Shown here: positions 1 to 8,703 of the stretch, in pieces
Layout of the letters: each line of letters starts with the position of its first letter
How positions within the stretch are numbered: the first letter of the stretch is position 1
NCBI RefSeq assembly: GCF_900142605.1
Contig: NZ_FRBL01000002.1
Span: 682,001 to 746,000, forward strand
Direction: 5' to 3'
Source: Chitinophaga jiangningensis
Lineage (GTDB): Bacteria; Bacteroidota; Bacteroidia; Chitinophagales; Chitinophagaceae
Length of the DNA: 64,000 nt
Program-made: the position numbers and the translations under genes
Notes under the pieces: model-generated
The model's database searches: none
The model's input: the letters and a program-made list of their open reading frames with translations, nothing else
Told to the model about the DNA's origin: nothing

Positions 1-3000
1 ATACGTTATACATGCTGTCCGCCTCGAGCAGCAGCCGCTCCCGTTGCTGCATTACCAGCAGGGAATAGAACAGCTCTTTCACCGCCGCTTTAATTTCATG
101 CGTTTTCTGTAAGGTATTGATCTTACTCAGCAGTATGTTGGTGTTATTTACGGCACGCTGGCGGGAGTATACGGTAGGAAACTGTATTCCCTGGGAAACG
201 GTGAACTTGTTATCGTTCGCGATGCTGTTGATTTTGCCGTACTCCACCCCTACATTAGTTTTATCTATATCCAGGTTGCTGCGTTTGAGCGCCTGGTAAT
301 ACTGCTCTCCCAGCCGGGAAGCCTGTACCTGCAGGTTGTTTCTGACGGCCTTCTGCAAGGCGCTGTCCAGCGTAACGGGCTGCTGTGCACGCACTGCAAA
401 TGGCAGCGATAAACACAGTATAGCCATTACCGTGAGTGCTTTCTTAGCCCGGAAAAATCCGAATCCTTTTTCAAAGAGGATGTAGAACACGGGCAGCACA
501 AAGAGTGTAAGCATGGTTGATATAATTAAACCTCCGATTACTACAGTAGCCAGCGGCTTCTGTACCTCTGCACCGGCCCCCTGGCTCACTGCCATGGGAA
601 TAAAGCCGAGCGAAGGCACCAGCGCGGTCATGAGCACAGCACGGAGCTTAGTTTTGGTAGCATGAATAACAATTCTTCTAACGTCCGTCCAGCCTTCCTT
701 GCGGAGGCGGTTAAACTCGGTTACCAGCAATATACCGTTGAGCACTGCCACGCCAAAGAGGGCGATGAACCCAACGCCGGCGGATATACTAAATGGCATA
801 TCCCGCATCCAGAGCGCGAGGATACCGCCAATGGCGGACAAGGGAATAGCGGTATAAATCAGCAGTCCCTGCTTCACGGAGTTAAAAGCCATATATAACA
901 GGAGGAAGATCATCAGCAGCGCCACCGGCACCACGATGGATAAACGTTGCTTGGCGGCGGTAAGGTTATCGAAAGCACCACCGTACACTATAGAATAGCC
1001 CGGCGGCAGTTTCAGCTTCGCTTCCACTTTTTGTTGCAGCTCATGTACGATGGTTTGTACGTCGCGGCCGCTAACGTTAAAGCCTACGATGATGCGGCGG
1101 CGGGTATCTTCGCGCTGTATCTGGTTTGGTCCTTCAATTTCTTCTACCCGGGCTACCTGCTGCAAAGGTACCTGGTTGCCGGAAGGTGTAGGTACCAGCA
1201 GGTTTTGCACATCACTGATGTTGGTACGGGCATCGGCAGCGAGGCGCACCACCATATCAAAACGTTTTTCACCTTCGTATACTACGCCGGAAGCCTGACC
1301 TGCAAACGCCGTGTTTACTACGCGATTGATGTCAGCTACATTCAGCCCGAACTGCGCCATAGCATCACGATTGTAGGTAATCACCAGCTGTGGCATTCCC
1401 GTTACTGTTTCTACATACAGGTTCACGGCACCGTCCACCGTTTTAATAATGTCTCCCAGATTATTAGCATAATGTGCAAGTGAATCTAAATCCTCCCCGA
1501 AGATTTTACACACCACATCCTGCCGTGCACCGGTCATGAGCTCATTAAAACGCATCTGTACCGGAAACTGGAAACCAACGCTAATGCCTGGAACGGCAGA
1601 CAATTCCTTCGTCATTTTCTCCGCCAGCTCAGGGAAGGTTTTAGCGGAGGTCCACTGCTTCTTATCTTTCAGGATTACCATCATATCACTGGCTTCCAGC
1701 GGCATGGGGTCAGTAGGGATTTCAGCACTACCGATTTTGGTAACCACTTTTTCTACCTCCGGAAATTTTTTCAGCAAAATGCCGGAAGCCTGCTGGGTAG
1801 CCTGGATGGTGGTATTCAAATTACTTCCCGTTAACAGCCGGGTTTCAACGGCGAAGTCGCCTTCTTCCAACTGTGGTATAAATTCTCCCCCCATACCCCC
1901 TAATATAATAACGGCCACGGCAAACAATGCCAGCACCCCGGCAATGATGGTTTTAGGATAATACATCACCCTGCCTAACAAGGGCTGGTAACGTTTCTCC
2001 AGCCAAATCATCATTTTATCGGCTAACGATTTTTTATGACTGATTTTCTTACTCAGGAACAGTGCACTCATCATGGGCACGTAGGTGATGGATAGCAGGA
2101 AGGCCCCTAATATCGCAAAGCCTACAGTGAAGGCCATCGGCTTAAACATCTTTCCTTCGATGCCCTGCAACGTTAGGATGGGAATATATACAATGAGGAT
2201 AATGATCTGACTGAAAACGGCGGATTTGATCATCTGGCCGGTGCTGGCATTCACTTCTGCGTCCATCGTAGGCTGATCGATCTTCATCAGGGTTTTAAAT
2301 TGCTTCGAATGGCTGAAGCGGTGCAGAATCGCTTCCACCACGATCACCGTACCATCTACAATCAACCCGAAATCAATGGCGCCCAAACTCATGAGGTTAC
2401 CCCCTACGCCAAACTTGTTCATGAGGATGATGGCAAATAGCATCGACAATGGAATCACCGAGGATACGATAAGGCCGGCACGTAAGTTACCGAGGAAGAA
2501 CACGAGTACGAACACCACGATCAGCGCCCCTTCTATCAGGTTTGTTTCCACGGTTTTGATAGCGTTGTTCACCATTTTAGTGCGGTCCAGGAAAGGCTCT
2601 ATCACAACGCCTTCCGGCAGGGACTTCTGAATAGCTGCTACTTTCTCTTTCACGCGCTTGATAACGGCAGAAGAGTTTTCTCCTTTGAGCATCATCACCA
2701 CTGCGCCGGCTACCTCCCCTTTATCGTTGAAGGTCATGGCGCCATAGCGGGTGGCCGAACCCAGCTGCACTACCGCTACATCGCGGATCAGCACGGGCAT
2801 CCCACCTGGCAGTGTTTTCACCACGATCTTCTCAATATCATCTATGCTCTGGGTAAGCCCTTCGCTTCGTATATACAATACCGTTGGCCCCTTTTCGATA
2901 TAGGCGCCACCGGTATTTTCATTGTTTTTTTCGAGGGCGTCAAAAATATCTGCAATGGTTACATTATTGGCCTTAAGCTGCCCTGGCCTTACGGCAATTT

Positions 3001-3574
3001 CATATTGCTTCAGCCGGCCACCAAAGCTGCTCACATCGGCGATGCCCGGGGTTCCCAGCAGCTGCCGGCGTACGATCCAATCCTGAATAGTACGCAGTTC
3101 CATGGGACCGTACCTGCTTTCATAGCCGGGCTTGGGTCTCACCACATATTGATATATTTCCCCTAAACCGGTAGTCACCGGGGCCATCTCGGGCGAACCT
3201 ACGCCCGCAGGGATTTGCTGCTGCACCTGTTGCAGGCGCTCTGCAATCTGCTGGCGGGCCCAGTACACATCCGTTTCATCATCGAATACGATGGTAACAA
3301 GGCTCAGTCCAAAGCGGGAAAAGCTGCGGATTTGCTTCAGGCCCGGAATGTTGCTGCACGACTGTTCAATCGGGAAGGTAATGAGGCGCTCTACATCCGG
3401 TGCGCCCAAAGCCGGCGACACGGTAATTACCTGTACCTGGTTATCGGTAATGTCGGGCACGGCATCGATGGGCAGGCGGGTGACTTCAAAGCTCCCCCAG
3501 CCAATCAGTGCAAGTACAAACAGCCCAACGATCAGCTTGTTCCTCACGGAAAAGCTAATTATCTTATTAAGCAT
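1..3574 (-). CDS. CusA/CzcA-family heavy-metal RND efflux pump fused to TolC-like domain (partial, 3' end beyond window)
   Basis: An open frame runs from an ATG at 3574 to the window edge (1,191 codons visible). Residues 1 to about 1040 form an inner-membrane RND proton/metal antiporter. The start (MLNKIISFSVRNKLIVGLF) and the TM4 motif DFGLIVDGTVIVVE are typical of the heavy-metal subfamily; D401, D407 and E414 match the proton-relay acids of CzcA. After the last RND helix the frame continues through a signal-peptide-like stretch (about 1044-1064, ending AVRAQQ) into a TolC-like outer-membrane factor (TLDSALQKAVRNNLQVQASR). The pump and the outer-membrane factor are thus one polypeptide, an arrangement I recall from other Bacteroidota CusA/CzcA proteins of about 1,450 residues. 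The metal is not readable from the sequence. The gene lies 69 bases after the small acidic exported protein, probably in one operon. Confidence 0.93.
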   Translation of the reverse strand, partial: MLNKIISFSVRNKLIVGLFVLALIGWGSFEVTRLPIDAVPDITDNQVQVITVSPALGAPDVERLITFPIEQSCSNIPGLKQIRSFSRFGLSLVTIVFDDETDVYWARQQIAERLQQVQQQIPAGVGSPEMAPVTTGLGEIYQYVVRPKPGYESRYGPMELRTIQDWIVRRQLLGTPGIADVSSFGGRLKQYEIAVRPGQLKANNVTIADIFDALEKNNENTGGAYIEKGPTVLYIRSEGLTQSIDDIEKIVVKTLPGGMPVLIRDVAVVQLGSATRYGAMTFNDKGEVAGAVVMMLKGENSSAVIKRVKEKVAAIQKSLPEGVVIEPFLDRTKMVNNAIKTVETNLIEGALIVVFVLVFFLGNLRAGLIVSSVIPLSMLFAIILMNKFGVGGNLMSLGAIDFGLIVDGTVIVVEAILHRFSHSKQFKTLMKIDQPTMDAEVNASTGQMIKSAVFSQIIILIVYIPILTLQGIEGKMFKPMAFTVGFAILGAFLLSITYVPMMSALFLSKKISHKKSLADKMMIWLEKRYQPLLGRVMYYPKTIIAGVLALFAVAVIILGGMGGEFIPQLEEGDFAVETRLLTGSNLNTTIQATQQASGILLKKFPEVEKVVTKIGSAEIPTDPMPLEASDMMVILKDKKQWTSAKTFPELAEKMTKELSAVPGISVGFQFPVQMRFNELMTGARQDVVCKIFGEDLDSLAHYANNLGDIIKTVDGAVNLYVETVTGMPQLVITYNRDAMAQFGLNVADINRVVNTAFAGQASGVVYEGEKRFDMVVRLAADARTNISDVQNLLVPTPSGNQVPLQQVARVEEIEGPNQIQREDTRRRIIVGFNVSGRDVQTIVHELQQKVEAKLKLPPGYSIVYGGAFDNLTAAKQRLSIVVPVALLMIFLLLYMAFNSVKQGLLIYTAIPLSAIGGILALWMRDMPFSISAGVGFIALFGVAVLNGILLVTEFNRLRKEGWTDVRRIVIHATKTKLRAVLMTALVPSLGFIPMAVSQGAGAEVQKPLATVVIGGLIISTMLTLFVLPVFYILFEKGFGFFRAKKALTVMAILCLSLPFAVRAQQPVTLDSALQKAVRNNLQVQASRLGEQYYQALKRSNLDIDKTNVGVEYGKINSIANDNKFTVSQGIQFPTVYSRQRAVNNTNILLSKINTLQKTHEIKAAVKELFYSLLVMQQRERLLLEADSMYNV

Positions 3575-3643
3575 GATAATAAAAATTGGCATTAATAATT
3601 GATCCATGCCACTGCATGGATAACAGTATAAATCTGGTAAGGT

Positions 3644-4024
3644 TTATACCTGTGGAGGGCGGAATAAGGAGGATAAGGCAGGTTCAGGGAGATGAAACTG
3701 CTTCAGCACCGGGTAGTTGATATCGATGGTACTACTGAACTGTGGCCGTTCGGCAATCACCCTGGCCAGTGGTACGTAGGCATGCTGCAGCACCTGTACG
3801 TTTACACTTTTGTAGGGCAGCTGCATATCACGGTCGTAATCATCATCTTTATCGTCATCGCCGATATAATGCATACAGAGAAAGTCTGTTACTGTCAGGT
3901 TCTGATTCAGCTGATGGTGCTCCTGGTAATGGATGACCAGGGTAGGCAACTTCAGCAGCTGATCCACCGTTGTGTTGTGCAACAGAAATATGCTCAATAA
4001 TATGTATGCGATGATACGTTTCAC
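3644..4024 (-). CDS. Small exported acidic protein of the metal-efflux operon
   Basis: I cannot give this protein a named family. With the GTG at 4024 it has 126 residues and begins with a signal peptide (KRIIAYILLSIFLL). The mature part carries a short His/Asp-rich segment at about residues 51-72 (CMHY, then a DDD..DDD.D.D run, then LPYK). Small proteins of this look are often found before cusA in Bacteroidota, and the acidic/His cluster could bind a cation; both statements are inference. An upstream GTG at 4072 would lengthen it by 16 residues. That start sits inside a hairpin that probably terminates the previous gene, and upstream of a TATCTTTG promoter box, so I prefer 4024. The message would then be nearly leaderless. 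Confidence 0.75.
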   Translation of the reverse strand: MKRIIAYILLSIFLLHNTTVDQLLKLPTLVIHYQEHHQLNQNLTVTDFLCMHYIGDDDKDDDYDRDMQLPYKSVNVQVLQHAYVPLARVIAERPQFSSTIDINYPVLKQFHLPEPALSSLFRPPQV

Positions 4025-4031
4025 AAGGTTG

Positions 4032-4039
4032 CAAAGATA
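4032..4039 (-). promoter_or_regulatory. Candidate -7 promoter box for the metal-efflux operon
   Basis: The minus strand reads TATCTTTG, a perfect match to the Bacteroidota -7 consensus TAnnTTTG. A weak -33 partner (CTTTCG on the minus strand) lies about 18 bases upstream. The predicted transcript would start close to the GTG at 4024, which argues against a start at 4072. Confidence 0.45.
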
Positions 4040-4062
4040 TAAAAATACCCCGTATAACGAAA

Positions 4063-4083
4063 GAAAGGGCACATGGCCCTTTC
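4063..4083 (-). terminator. Candidate terminator after the alpha/beta hydrolase
   Basis: An 8-bp inverted repeat (GAAAGGGC / GCCCTTTC) with a 5-base loop lies 26 bases past the hydrolase stop. On the minus strand it is followed by a pyrimidine-rich CTTTCTTTCG tail rather than a pure T run, so it is a weak intrinsic terminator. Confidence 0.4.
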
Positions 4084-4109
4084 CTAACTAAATTAACGCT
4101 CTGTGCAGG

Positions 4110-4889
4110 CTAATGATTCTTAATCCATTCTAGTATTTCCGATGCATCGTCCTCCCAGGTGGGGAGTCCGAGTACATAATGGTTCCGTGGCTTTACGATG
4201 AAGTCTGTTACGGAGCCTTTATGCTGATAAGCCCTGAAATTGCGGCGATTCAGCGTCCATGGGATACAGTGGTCGTTGCTACCGGCCACGATCAGCAGCG
4301 GCTCATGGGGCTTTTTAAAATTTACTTTCGCTGCAGGTCCCAGTCCGCCACGGATAGCCCTTTTGGATTCAGGGATACAGTGGTCGTAATAGGATTCCTG
4401 TTGATCCTCAAATGGCATTCCGTTGGTAAATACCTTACGCCAGCTTTTAAATGGCATGAGGTAGGTTTTACTGATATCGGTAAACAGGCCTAATGCGGCT
4501 GTATTACTGAGGTAAAACCGGGGCTCCCAGGCGATCACACCTCTTGGTGGTACGGAATGAATCGCGATACCCGCTGCTGCCAGATCGCGGTTAAGCAGTA
4601 TCTGTGTGAGCAGCCCTCCAAAAGAATGGCCTATCACGATAGGCGTTTCCGGCAAACCGTGTATGATGGCTGCATAATAGGAAATCAGCTCCCTGATGGT
4701 AACTGCTGCCAGTACCGGGTCCGGATGTCGGCCCCGCAAGGTCTCCGCATCTGCATCTTTTGCCGGCCATGGTGCTACTATTACCCTGTAACCTTTATGA
4801 TGAAAAAACTGCTTCCAATTGTCCCAGCACCTGTGGTCTATAAAAGCACCTGTAATAAACAGGATCGTTTTAGAAGTGATCCGGGCCAT
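4110..4889 (-). CDS. Alpha/beta hydrolase
   Basis: This is a 259-residue cytoplasmic protein with the alpha/beta-hydrolase fold. The nucleophile elbow is GHSFGG with Ser89; the likely acid is Asp206 (GSNDHC) and the likely base His237 (RNHYVLG). The early FITGAFID segment supplies the oxyanion-hole loop. The substrate cannot be told; an esterase or lipase-like role is generic for the fold. The ATG at 4889 is chosen over a longer frame from 4949, because a good promoter (TTG, 20 bases, TATCTTTG) lies at 4912-4942, between the two starts. The gene is transcribed alone, downstream of the two-component pair. Confidence 0.88.
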   Translation of the reverse strand: MARITSKTILFITGAFIDHRCWDNWKQFFHHKGYRVIVAPWPAKDADAETLRGRHPDPVLAAVTIRELISYYAAIIHGLPETPIVIGHSFGGLLTQILLNRDLAAAGIAIHSVPPRGVIAWEPRFYLSNTAALGLFTDISKTYLMPFKSWRKVFTNGMPFEDQQESYYDHCIPESKRAIRGGLGPAAKVNFKKPHEPLLIVAGSNDHCIPWTLNRRNFRAYQHKGSVTDFIVKPRNHYVLGLPTWEDDASEILEWIKNH

Positions 4890-4911
4890 AAAGCAGCATA
4901 GTTTGTCCGTA

Positions 4912-4942
4912 CAAAGATAGCTGCCACCATTGCCGGCATCAA
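4912..4942 (-). promoter_or_regulatory. Promoter of the alpha/beta hydrolase gene
   Basis: On the minus strand a TTG (-33, at 4942-4940) is followed after 20 bases by TATCTTTG (-7, at 4919-4912). This matches the Bacteroidota primary sigma factor consensus TTTG / TAnnTTTG. It predicts a leader of about 16 bases before the ATG at 4889. Confidence 0.6.
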
Positions 4943-4978
4943 CGGACAAATTGCGCTAACATATGTATATTTCAAATA

Positions 4979-6343
4979 TCAGTACCGGGTTTTATCGATA
5001 CCCAGTTTTTTGATACGGGAGTTGAGGGTGGATACATTCATGCCCAGCAGTTCTGCCGCGCCGTTTTTACCGAATATTTTCCCGTTGCATTTGATCAGCA
5101 CGGAAATGATATGTTCTCTTTCGTTTTCCTCTATGGTCTTCACTTTCGGGGGTTCAGCAGGTTTAGCAGCCGGCATGGGTACCTGGTTAATGGTTTTCCC
5201 GTCGCTCAGGAGTACAGCTGTTTCCATCATATGTTCCAGCTCCCGGATGTTGCCTGGCCAGTCGTAGCTCAGGAACATATCCATGATTTTGGGAGAGATG
5301 GACTTGATCTGCCGCCCGGCCTTCGCGTTGTAAATATGCAGGAAATGATAGGCCAGCAGGTGGATGTCTTCCTTCCTTTCCCGCAACGGGGGCAGGGTGA
5401 GCGGGAATACCCGGAGGCGGTAGTAGAGGTCCATGCGGAAGCGGCCTTCCGCCACCTCCTGTTCCAGGTTTCTGTTGGTGGCGGCTATTACCCGCACATC
5501 TATTTTGATGGTGGTATTGCCTCCTATACGTTCAATCTCGCGCTCCTGCAATACACGCAGCAGTTTCATCTGAAGGTCCATTGGCATCTCCCCGATTTCA
5601 TCCAGGAAAATAGTGCCTTTGTTGGCCTGTTCAAATTTACCGATGCGGCGTTCGGTAGCACCGGTGTAAGCACCCTTTTCATGCCCAAATAGCACGGATT
5701 CAATCAAAGTGGCCGGCAGGGCGGCGCAGTTAACCTTCACGAGTGGCTGCTGGCTCCTGGCTGACAGTTCATGCACCAGTTCCGCTACTTTCTCTTTACC
5801 TGTGCCACTTTCCCCCAGGATCAGCACCGAGGTATCCACGGGGGCTACTATCTGCAGGTGCTCCAGCATTTTTTTAAGGCTGCTGCTGTGGCCAATGATC
5901 CCATGAAAATTGCTGTCCGTGTCTGTTTCCGGTTCGGGAGATGTTACCGTATTGCGGATCATGGACTCGAGACTGTGCAAATGCAGGTACCTGGCCACTT
6001 CCAGTGTTACCAGCACATCTTTCTCGCGAAAGGGCTTCACGAGGAACCCGTATGGATAGGTGGCCTTCGCCTGGTCCAGTATTTCTTTATTGGAGTTGGC
6101 GGACAGGTAGATGAAAGCGATATTTTTTTCGCGCAGCACCTTTGCCAGGTCAATGCCGGTGGCAGGCCCCTGTAAAAAAATATCCAACATCACCATATCC
6201 GGCTTGTCCTGTTCGATGAGTTTCAGTGCAGCAGGCACTGAACGTGCAATCCCGCTAACGGCATATCCAGCGCGGGTTAAAATCATTTCGAGGTTGTTGG
6301 CTTCAATAAACTGGTCTTCTACTATCAGTATTTTCTCCTTCAT
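4979..6343 (-). CDS. Sigma-54-dependent response regulator (NtrC family)
   Basis: The 454-residue protein has three parts. Residues 1-120 are a receiver with phosphoacceptor Asp54 (MLDIFLQG), switch Ser81 and Lys103. Residues about 147-385 are an AAA+ sigma-54 activation domain with Walker A GESGTGKE (177-184), the sigma-54 contact loop GAYTGA (224-229, a Tyr variant of GAFTGA) and Walker B TIFLDEIGEM. The end is a Fis-type helix-turn-helix (AAELLGMNVSTLNSRIKKLG). When phosphorylated it should bind upstream of sigma-54 promoters and open them. Its start codon overlaps the stop of the upstream kinase gene (ATGA), so the kinase is almost certainly its partner and the two are translationally coupled. 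Targets are unknown. Confidence 0.95.
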   Translation of the reverse strand: MKEKILIVEDQFIEANNLEMILTRAGYAVSGIARSVPAALKLIEQDKPDMVMLDIFLQGPATGIDLAKVLREKNIAFIYLSANSNKEILDQAKATYPYGFLVKPFREKDVLVTLEVARYLHLHSLESMIRNTVTSPEPETDTDSNFHGIIGHSSSLKKMLEHLQIVAPVDTSVLILGESGTGKEKVAELVHELSARSQQPLVKVNCAALPATLIESVLFGHEKGAYTGATERRIGKFEQANKGTIFLDEIGEMPMDLQMKLLRVLQEREIERIGGNTTIKIDVRVIAATNRNLEQEVAEGRFRMDLYYRLRVFPLTLPPLRERKEDIHLLAYHFLHIYNAKAGRQIKSISPKIMDMFLSYDWPGNIRELEHMMETAVLLSDGKTINQVPMPAAKPAEPPKVKTIEENEREHIISVLIKCNGKIFGKNGAAELLGMNVSTLNSRIKKLGIDKTRY

Positions 6344-8631
6344 GCTGTAAGCGACATGGCATTTAAGTCAGTACTGGCTGCAGGCATGTCCGTCATTTCA
6401 CTACGGGCAAACGCCACTGTAACAGTCGTTCCGTTTTCGGAACTAACGGTAAAGATACCATTTAAATCATCAGTAAGTCCCTGCATGAGTCGCATGCCCA
6501 GGCTTCCACGGCGTTTGCTGTTGAAGTCGGCCGGCAACCCGATGCCATTATCCGCTACCAGCAGCTGTACCTGGCCATCGGCGGCATATGCCATGCGAAT
6601 TAAGATTACATTATCTTTTCTGGCTGCCGGAAAAGCATACTTGATACAGTTGGTAATCGCTTCATTGAGTATCAACCCCAGTGGTACTGCCTGGGAGATG
6701 TCAATTTCAATCCGCTCGGTTTGTAAGTCAAATCGGATTTTGCTGCAATTGTCAAAGCTGTCCTTCAAATGTGCTACCAGCTCGCGCAGGTATTCCGCGA
6801 CGTCCACCGTCGATACATTATCCGTCTGATAAAGTTTCTGGTGGATTAACGACATCGCATATACGCGGTCGCGACTCTGCGTAATGGCCTGCACAGCGTC
6901 CTCATTGTGCTGAAAGGCCGATTGTGATTCCAGTAAGCTCATCACCATGTGCAGGTTATTTTTTACGCGGTGGTGTAATTCTTTAAGCAGCCATTCCTTT
7001 TCACCGAGGAGTTGTTGCAGGGAGGTATTCTTACTTTCTATTTTCGTTTGCTGTACTTCCAGCTCGTGGTTATGCCGGTTTTTCATGATGTACAGGTAGT
7101 ACAACAGGCCCGACATAATCACCAGTACGGCGATGCCTCCCAGTGTAACCTGCTGCTTCATCTCCGCCTGCCGAAGCTGCGCCGCCTGCAGGGACGACTG
7201 ATTATTCAACTCTTGTATATTTTTCTCCTGTTGTACCGTCTGATATTTCACTTCCAGCTCGGAGATCTGCTTACTTTTATTTTCGTTGAATATCGAATCC
7301 GATAATTCCTTATTGATGCGCAGGTGATTGAGGGCAGAGCGGAAATCGTTTTGTGCGCTATCCACTTTGTACAGCATAAAGTGGATATCCATCAGGGAGG
7401 CTACTGCATTTTTCTGCGGATAATAGCTCAGGGCCTTGCGGAGAAAAGTGCCGGCGCGCTGGAAGTCGCCCCGGGCGAGGTAAAACCTCCCGATATGCTG
7501 TTGCAGCTGCTGTGACCCTTCAAAATCCATATTGGCTTCCTGGAACTTGCCCAGTGCCGTTAAGAAATATTTTTCTGCGAGGGGGTATTGTTGCAGGGCA
7601 TCGTAGCAGTGTGCCCGTGTTTGAGCGATGATGGCGTGCTGAATGAGGGTGATGGGTGGCACCTGTACTACCAGGTTATTGATCAGGTCCAGTGCTTCTT
7701 TAGGCTTGCCCTGGCTGATCATTTCCCGCACTACCTTGCTGGCGGCGAAGAACATGGCAAAGTTAGGCAGGCCTTCCTGTTTCCAGGTATCCAGTGAGCG
7801 TTGGAAGTAGCGGATACTTTCCTTGTGGTTACCAATGTCTTCATAAATTTTGGCAAGGTCGCCGTAGAAGCTGGCGGCGCTCAGGGTATCCTGTGTGGCC
7901 TGCATGGTTTCTACCGTAGCGATGGCGTACAGCAGTGCTTTATCGTTATCTCCCTTTACCCTGCTGGCAACAGAGAGCAGGTTATAGGTGTAATGTAATT
8001 TTTTGTATCCGACAGCTTTATATCTCTCTAAAATATCCAGCAGCATATCTTCTGCCAGTTGATTTTTCCCTTCTGTGAGATGCATCCAGGCTATTTCTTT
8101 TTGCATCTTTATTTCGTTGAGGGTGTCGTGCAGTTCTCTGTAGAGCTGCATGGACCGGGCGAATGCGTGCAGCACTTTTACGTAGGAGCCGAAGCGGACC
8201 CGCTCCCATATGCCCATTCTGAAGAGTGTAGCCGCTTCCGTAGCTTTATCGTTGGTGCGTCTGCATTCTTCTATCAGCTGATTGTAGATCTTTCTGCCCC
8301 CGGCGGAGTCGCCCCGTTCCATGGTGAGCACCATTTCCAGACTCTTAATTTCATGTTTCCAGCTCAGTTGGCCAAGCGAGTCGCTGAGTTTTGCGGCGGC
8401 CTGCAGGAACTGCTGGCTGCTATCCAGGTCGGCCCTAGCTTCGCCGGCTTTATACAGCTGATATTTGCCTAACTCCACGAGGATGCTGATCCTGGTGGTA
8501 TCCGCGTTGCTGCTGCGCAGTTCTTCCTGTAGCAGCATGACCATCTGTCGGTTAATATTTTGTGCCTTAGCAAAGGAGCATAATAACAGGAAACAGGTGA
8601 GTACAAATATTGGCGCTCGTTTCAACTTCAT
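6340..8631 (-). CDS. TPR-containing sensor histidine kinase (HisKA_2 type)
   Basis: This 763-residue protein has a signal peptide (1-23), TPR-like helical repeats from about 30 to 450, a coiled-coil stretch (about 450-495), one membrane helix (about 496-516) and a cytoplasmic kinase. The HisKA_2 phosphoacceptor motif ELHHRVKNNL has its His pair at 553-554. The ATPase domain shows LNEAITNCIKYAF (Asn656), DNGIGLP (Asp694) and GSLGMRL. The TPR domain probably faces the periplasm and senses through protein contacts. It overlaps the sigma-54 response regulator by 4 bases. HisKA_2 kinases usually pair with other regulator types, so pairing with an NtrC-like activator is of some interest. Confidence 0.93.
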   Translation of the reverse strand: MKLKRAPIFVLTCFLLLCSFAKAQNINRQMVMLLQEELRSSNADTTRISILVELGKYQLYKAGEARADLDSSQQFLQAAAKLSDSLGQLSWKHEIKSLEMVLTMERGDSAGGRKIYNQLIEECRRTNDKATEAATLFRMGIWERVRFGSYVKVLHAFARSMQLYRELHDTLNEIKMQKEIAWMHLTEGKNQLAEDMLLDILERYKAVGYKKLHYTYNLLSVASRVKGDNDKALLYAIATVETMQATQDTLSAASFYGDLAKIYEDIGNHKESIRYFQRSLDTWKQEGLPNFAMFFAASKVVREMISQGKPKEALDLINNLVVQVPPITLIQHAIIAQTRAHCYDALQQYPLAEKYFLTALGKFQEANMDFEGSQQLQQHIGRFYLARGDFQRAGTFLRKALSYYPQKNAVASLMDIHFMLYKVDSAQNDFRSALNHLRINKELSDSIFNENKSKQISELEVKYQTVQQEKNIQELNNQSSLQAAQLRQAEMKQQVTLGGIAVLVIMSGLLYYLYIMKNRHNHELEVQQTKIESKNTSLQQLLGEKEWLLKELHHRVKNNLHMVMSLLESQSAFQHNEDAVQAITQSRDRVYAMSLIHQKLYQTDNVSTVDVAEYLRELVAHLKDSFDNCSKIRFDLQTERIEIDISQAVPLGLILNEAITNCIKYAFPAARKDNVILIRMAYAADGQVQLLVADNGIGLPADFNSKRRGSLGMRLMQGLTDDLNGIFTVSSENGTTVTVAFARSEMTDMPAASTDLNAMSLTA

Positions 8632-8680
8632 ATGTTACGGTTGTGAACAGTCCGATCCCGCCGGGTGCAGTTTTGACCTT

Positions 8681-8688
8681 CAAATATA
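8681..8688 (-). promoter_or_regulatory. Candidate -7 box for the kinase/regulator operon
   Basis: The minus strand reads TATATTTG, a perfect TAnnTTTG match, about 50 bases upstream of the kinase ATG at 8631. No clear -33 TTG is visible at the right distance. Confidence 0.35.
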
Positions 8689-8703
8689 GCGGGTTTTTCT
8701 GTT

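Noticed and set aside
662..3602. Plus-strand frames of 78-178 codons
   Set aside because: They are antisense shadows of the RND pump gene, whose frame is open through the whole stretch with clear family motifs.
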